NCBI GenBank assembly: GCA_030652315.1
Contig: JAUSAX010000047.1
Span: 1 to 55,849 of the forward strand
DNA length: 55,849 nt
Origin: Afipia sp.
Lineage (GTDB): Bacteria; Pseudomonadota; Alphaproteobacteria; Rhizobiales; Xanthobacteraceae
Reading direction: 5' to 3'
The stretch's first letter is position 1. Every line of letters starts with the position of its first letter. A program made the translations under genes and the position numbers. This document shows positions 53,735 through 55,849 of this stretch, one piece after another. The notes beneath the pieces are model-generated. The model ran no database searches, was not told where the DNA came from, and saw only the letters and a list, made by a program, of their open reading frames with translations.

Positions 53735-54700
53735 GTGACCGCCAATTCAAATTCCTATCCGACGACGATTTCGCTGCTCGGCGTGCCGATCGAAGTCGGC
53801 GCGTCGCAGAAGGGCGCGCTGATGGGCCCGGCGGCGCTGCGCACGGCGGGAATCGCGCCGCTGCTGGAAAGCCTCGGGTTCGCGGTCGAGGATCACGGCG
53901 ACCTGTCGCCGCGCGAACTCATGTTCAGCGATGAAGCGCCGCCGCCGAATGCGAAGCACTATCGCGAAATCAAGGCGTGGATCGGCGAGACCAGCAAACG
54001 CGCTTACGCCATGGCGAAGTCGGGCGCGATCCCGGTTTTCCTCGGCGGCGATCATTCGCTGTCGATGGGTTCGGTGAACGGCGTCGCGCGGCACTGGCAC
54101 GCGCAGGGGCGCGAGCTGTTCGTGCTCTGGCTCGATGCCCATGCTGATTACAACACGCCGGCGACGACGATCACCGGCAACATGCACGGCATGTCCGGCG
54201 CGTTCCTGTGCGGTGAGCCGGGGCTGGACGATCTCTTGCCGCGCAATGAGCGATCCCCGATTGCGCCGCGCCAGCTCGGTCTGTTCGGCCTGCGCTCGGT
54301 GGACAAGAAGGAGAAGGAATTGCTCGGCCAGCGCGATGTCTGGATCGCCGACATGCGCAGGATCGACGAGTTCGGCGTCGGCGTGCTGATGCGCGAGTTC
54401 ATCGAGCGGGTGAGGGCGCGTAATGGCGTCCTCCATGTCAGTCTCGATGTGGATTTTCTCGATCCGGTGTCAGCGCCGGGCGTCGGCACCACAGTGTCGG
54501 GCGGGGCGACCTATCGTGAGGCGCATCTGGTGATGGAGATGCTTCAGGATTCAGGTCTGGTGCGCTCGCTCGATCTGGTCGAGCTCAATCCGTTTCTTGA
54601 TAATCGCGGCCTCACCGCGCGCACGGTGGTCGAACTCGTCGGCAGTCTGTTCGGCCAGCAGATCCATGACCGCCCGACGCCGAGCAATGCGGTGGTGTAG
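53735..54700 (+). CDS. rocF: Arginase
   Basis: A 321-residue ureohydrolase. Manganese ligands are His107 in GGDHSLSMGS, Asp134, His136 and Asp138 in LDAHADYN, and Asp238 and Asp240 in SLDVDFLDP. VGTTVSGGATYREAH and LDLVELNPFLD are typical of arginase rather than agmatinase. It splits arginine to ornithine and urea. The start is GTG at 53735 (GAGG 7 bp before); a TTG at 53729 is less likely. No ornithine gene is adjacent. Confidence 0.93.
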   Translation: MTANSNSYPTTISLLGVPIEVGASQKGALMGPAALRTAGIAPLLESLGFAVEDHGDLSPRELMFSDEAPPPNAKHYREIKAWIGETSKRAYAMAKSGAIPVFLGGDHSLSMGSVNGVARHWHAQGRELFVLWLDAHADYNTPATTITGNMHGMSGAFLCGEPGLDDLLPRNERSPIAPRQLGLFGLRSVDKKEKELLGQRDVWIADMRRIDEFGVGVLMREFIERVRARNGVLHVSLDVDFLDPVSAPGVGTTVSGGATYREAHLVMEMLQDSGLVRSLDLVELNPFLDNRGLTARTVVELVGSLFGQQIHDRPTPSNAVV

Positions 54701-54766
54701 GGGTGTGAAAGATCGTTAGCTCAGACGAGCGAACAGAAATCGGTGCTTTGTATGGGTGTTTCTCGC

Positions 54767-54979
54767 TTAGAAAATTCTGAGCATTTGCAGCACGAATGAC
54801 AATCCGTTTGCTACTCCAACTACTGCCAAGGCAGCGCTGACGAAAACGCCTGCTGTACCTAGGCAAACGGCTCCGATCCAGCCGCCGTTGCCATAACCGA
54901 CGACTCCGCCGATGGTGCCGCCCAGAACGACAAGCGCAACAGACCAAATAATCTGGATGATGAGAACAAGCCGCTGCAT
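54767..54979 (-). CDS. Small glycine-rich two-helix membrane protein
   Basis: A possible 70-residue protein with two hydrophobic segments, LVLIIQIIWSVALVVLGGTIG and VCLGTAGVFVSAALAVVGVA, joined by GGVVGYGNGGWIG. Glycine spacing would suit a tightly packed hairpin. The ribosome binding site is weak. No family is recognised. Its start is 7 bp from the start of a broken ORF on the other strand. Confidence 0.45.
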   Translation of the reverse strand: MQRLVLIIQIIWSVALVVLGGTIGGVVGYGNGGWIGAVCLGTAGVFVSAALAVVGVANGLSFVLQMLRIF

Positions 54980-54986
54980 TGGTCTT

Positions 54987-55160
54987 ATGTAGGATCGCCG
55001 CGCAAAGCCGTGGCTGACTGTTGTTGTTGTAGCCGCGATTGGTTTTGCTTTCGGCTATTGGCTTAGCCTTCATATTCTCAAGAAGCTTGGTCTGCCGTCG
55101 TCCGCTAAAATGGCAGATGTCAGCGCGGCTGCGCGGGCTGCGAACGCTTCGAAGCCTTGA
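54987..55160 (+). pseudogene. Broken small membrane-protein ORF (ATG followed by TAG)
   Basis: An ATG at 54987 is followed at once by TAG (54990-54992), then by 55 open codons ending at 55160. The reading after the stop, WLTVVVVAAIGFAFGYWLSL then HILKKLGLPSSAKMADVSAA, looks like one membrane helix and a polar tail. No ATG, GTG or TTG start lies between the stop and the helix; only a CTG at 55014 could serve. It is either a decayed gene or a small ORF using a rare start. Confidence 0.35.
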
Positions 55161-55599
55161 AAGGGAATTTGCCGCTCAGGGTGAGAACCTCAACTCGTGT
55201 AGCGGCGCGACTAATATCGCCAATCCGCTCACTTTAGTGCGCGTGAAAGGGGACCCATACTCCTTGGACTATCGATGCTGTCGCGTTAGCCGGTCGCGCC
55301 TTCCTTCGCCATCACCACAGCCGGTGGTTATGGGTCCCCGCTTTCGCGGGGACGACGCGGAGAGACCGCGCACCGCGTTATGGATCGCCTCACCGCGTTG
55401 TGGATGCGCGTGATCTCCCTGGCGATGGCGGCCTTCTTCGCGGCGTCGAGCAGGCCTGCGGGAGCGCTGCAGTGATATGTCGGCATGGATGCGTCGCTGG
55501 TTGAAGTGGATCTTCTTGATGAGGATTAAGGATATATCCGCACGTTAAGCTGTAAGTGCCGCTGCACGGCTGAGCTATTTTCAGCTCCCAAGCCTCTGG
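55161..55599. other. Intergenic region; no convincing gene
   Basis: This stretch holds a family F palindrome (55331-55356) and no ORF with good codon use. A 31-codon frame at 55380-55475 reads like a signal peptide (MDRLTALWMRVISLAMAAFF) but has no ribosome binding site. Confidence 0.5.
55331..55356. repeat. Palindromic intergenic repeat, family F
   Basis: TGGGTCCCCGCTTTCGCGGGGACGAC: CCCCGC and GCGGGG arms around TTTC. It is the inverse of the element at 16486-16509. Confidence 0.85.
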
Positions 55600-55829
55600 C
55601 ATTGCTGCGTTAAACGCCCGCGCCGCTGTGCGAACACAATTGAGTTGTTGCTTTAGGGCTTCGAGGTGCTACAAGCCTCGCATTCGACCTGCGGCACAGC
55701 TTTAGTTAAAGCGCCCTTTGGACCTTTTTGGTCCCCTCCGGCTCCTTACCCAAAGACATCGCTAGATTGGATTGCTCCGCGCGACGTCGTGCGGAACTGC
55801 GCATGTACGCGCCTAAAGGATTGTTTGTT
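55600..55829 (+). promoter_or_regulatory. Structured leader of the cold-shock gene
   Basis: Three short hairpins follow in order: CGAGG/CCTCG (55662-55680), GCTTT/AAAGC (55699-55712) and GGACC/GGTCC around TTTTT (55720-55734). GCGCGACGTCGTGCGGAAC then leads to AAGGA 9 bp before the ATG. Long structured 5' leaders that control translation by temperature are known for cspA-type genes. Function of these particular hairpins is inference. Confidence 0.5.
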
Positions 55830-55849
55830 ATGACGACTGGTACTGTGAA
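55830..55849 (+). CDS. cspA: Cold-shock protein CspA family, 5' end only
   Basis: Only six codons are present (MTTGTV), cut by the window end. This start, with AAGGA upstream and a long structured leader, matches rhizobial CspA proteins, which continue KWFN with the RNA-binding motifs. The product would be an RNA chaperone of about 70 residues. The call rests on a very short match plus the leader. Confidence 0.7.

Noticed and set aside
55380..55475. 31-codon ORF resembling a signal peptide
   Set aside because: No ribosome binding site, no mature part and a repeat-rich setting. Likely a chance frame.
55773..55814. Possible leader peptide from a TTG ending just before the cspA ribosome binding site
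   Set aside because: The frame is about 14 codons with no ribosome binding site of its own; it could easily occur by chance.
1..55849. CRISPR array or mobile element
   Set aside because: Repeats are palindromic and dispersed with no regular spacers, and no cas, transposase or integrase gene was found.

Overview
The window looks like chromosomal DNA of an alphaproteobacterium of the Bradyrhizobium / Rhodopseudomonas / Afipia group (Nitrobacteraceae). This rests on high GC, dense short operons, many branched-chain-amino-acid-type (HAAT) ABC transporters and family III CoA-transferases, and many intergenic palindromic repeats of the kind common in that group. The genus is inference. I see no rRNA, tRNA, CRISPR array, transposase or prophage.

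Layout. (1) 1-11104: a catabolic locus around an FCD-type GntR regulator. Leftward run a YdiJ-like FAD/Fe-S 2-hydroxyacid dehydrogenase, a GlcG/HbpS protein, a CoA-transferase and a crotonase lacking the usual glutamates. Rightward run a serine-glyoxylate-type aminotransferase and a complete tripartite tricarboxylate transporter (TctCBA). A perfect 12-bp palindrome in the shared promoter region is a candidate operator. (2) 11173-16396: a small secreted protein, an amidase, an MFS transporter and a large exported protein with one CXXCH motif. (3) 16579-33474: a CoA-transferase, a PaaK-like ligase and two HAAT transporters, all leftward. The first transporter operon carries an acyl-CoA synthetase joined by 4-bp overlaps and faces a divergent Crp/Fnr regulator. 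A CDF-like membrane protein separates it from the second (livFGMHK), whose LivF has Arg in place of the Walker A Lys. (4) 33828-42980: GDP-fucose synthase, DUF1810 and YjbQ proteins, a fused double CoA-transferase, a HemD-like protein, PurU, a host-attachment-family protein and a MetE-like methyltransferase. (5) 43026-48290: an orphan HlyD-type membrane fusion protein with a small membrane partner, a three-gene ECF41 sigma-factor operon preceded by a matching promoter, an I78-like inhibitor and a META-domain protein. (6) 48510-55849: an HTH-methyltransferase fusion, metK and ahcY (methyl cycle), a toxin/immunity-like pair, arginase, small membrane ORFs, and the structured leader and first codons of a cold-shock gene cut by the window end.

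Regions 1 and 3 suggest an organism that scavenges organic acids and activates them as CoA thioesters. The ECF41 operon gives the clearest regulatory prediction. The least conventional proteins are the Arg-P-loop LivF, the tandem CoA-transferase with a degenerate first half, and the HTH-methyltransferase beside metK. I found no clearly undescribed multi-gene system. The HTH-methyltransferase/metK/ahcY block and the transporter-ligase operon are the best candidates for new biology.
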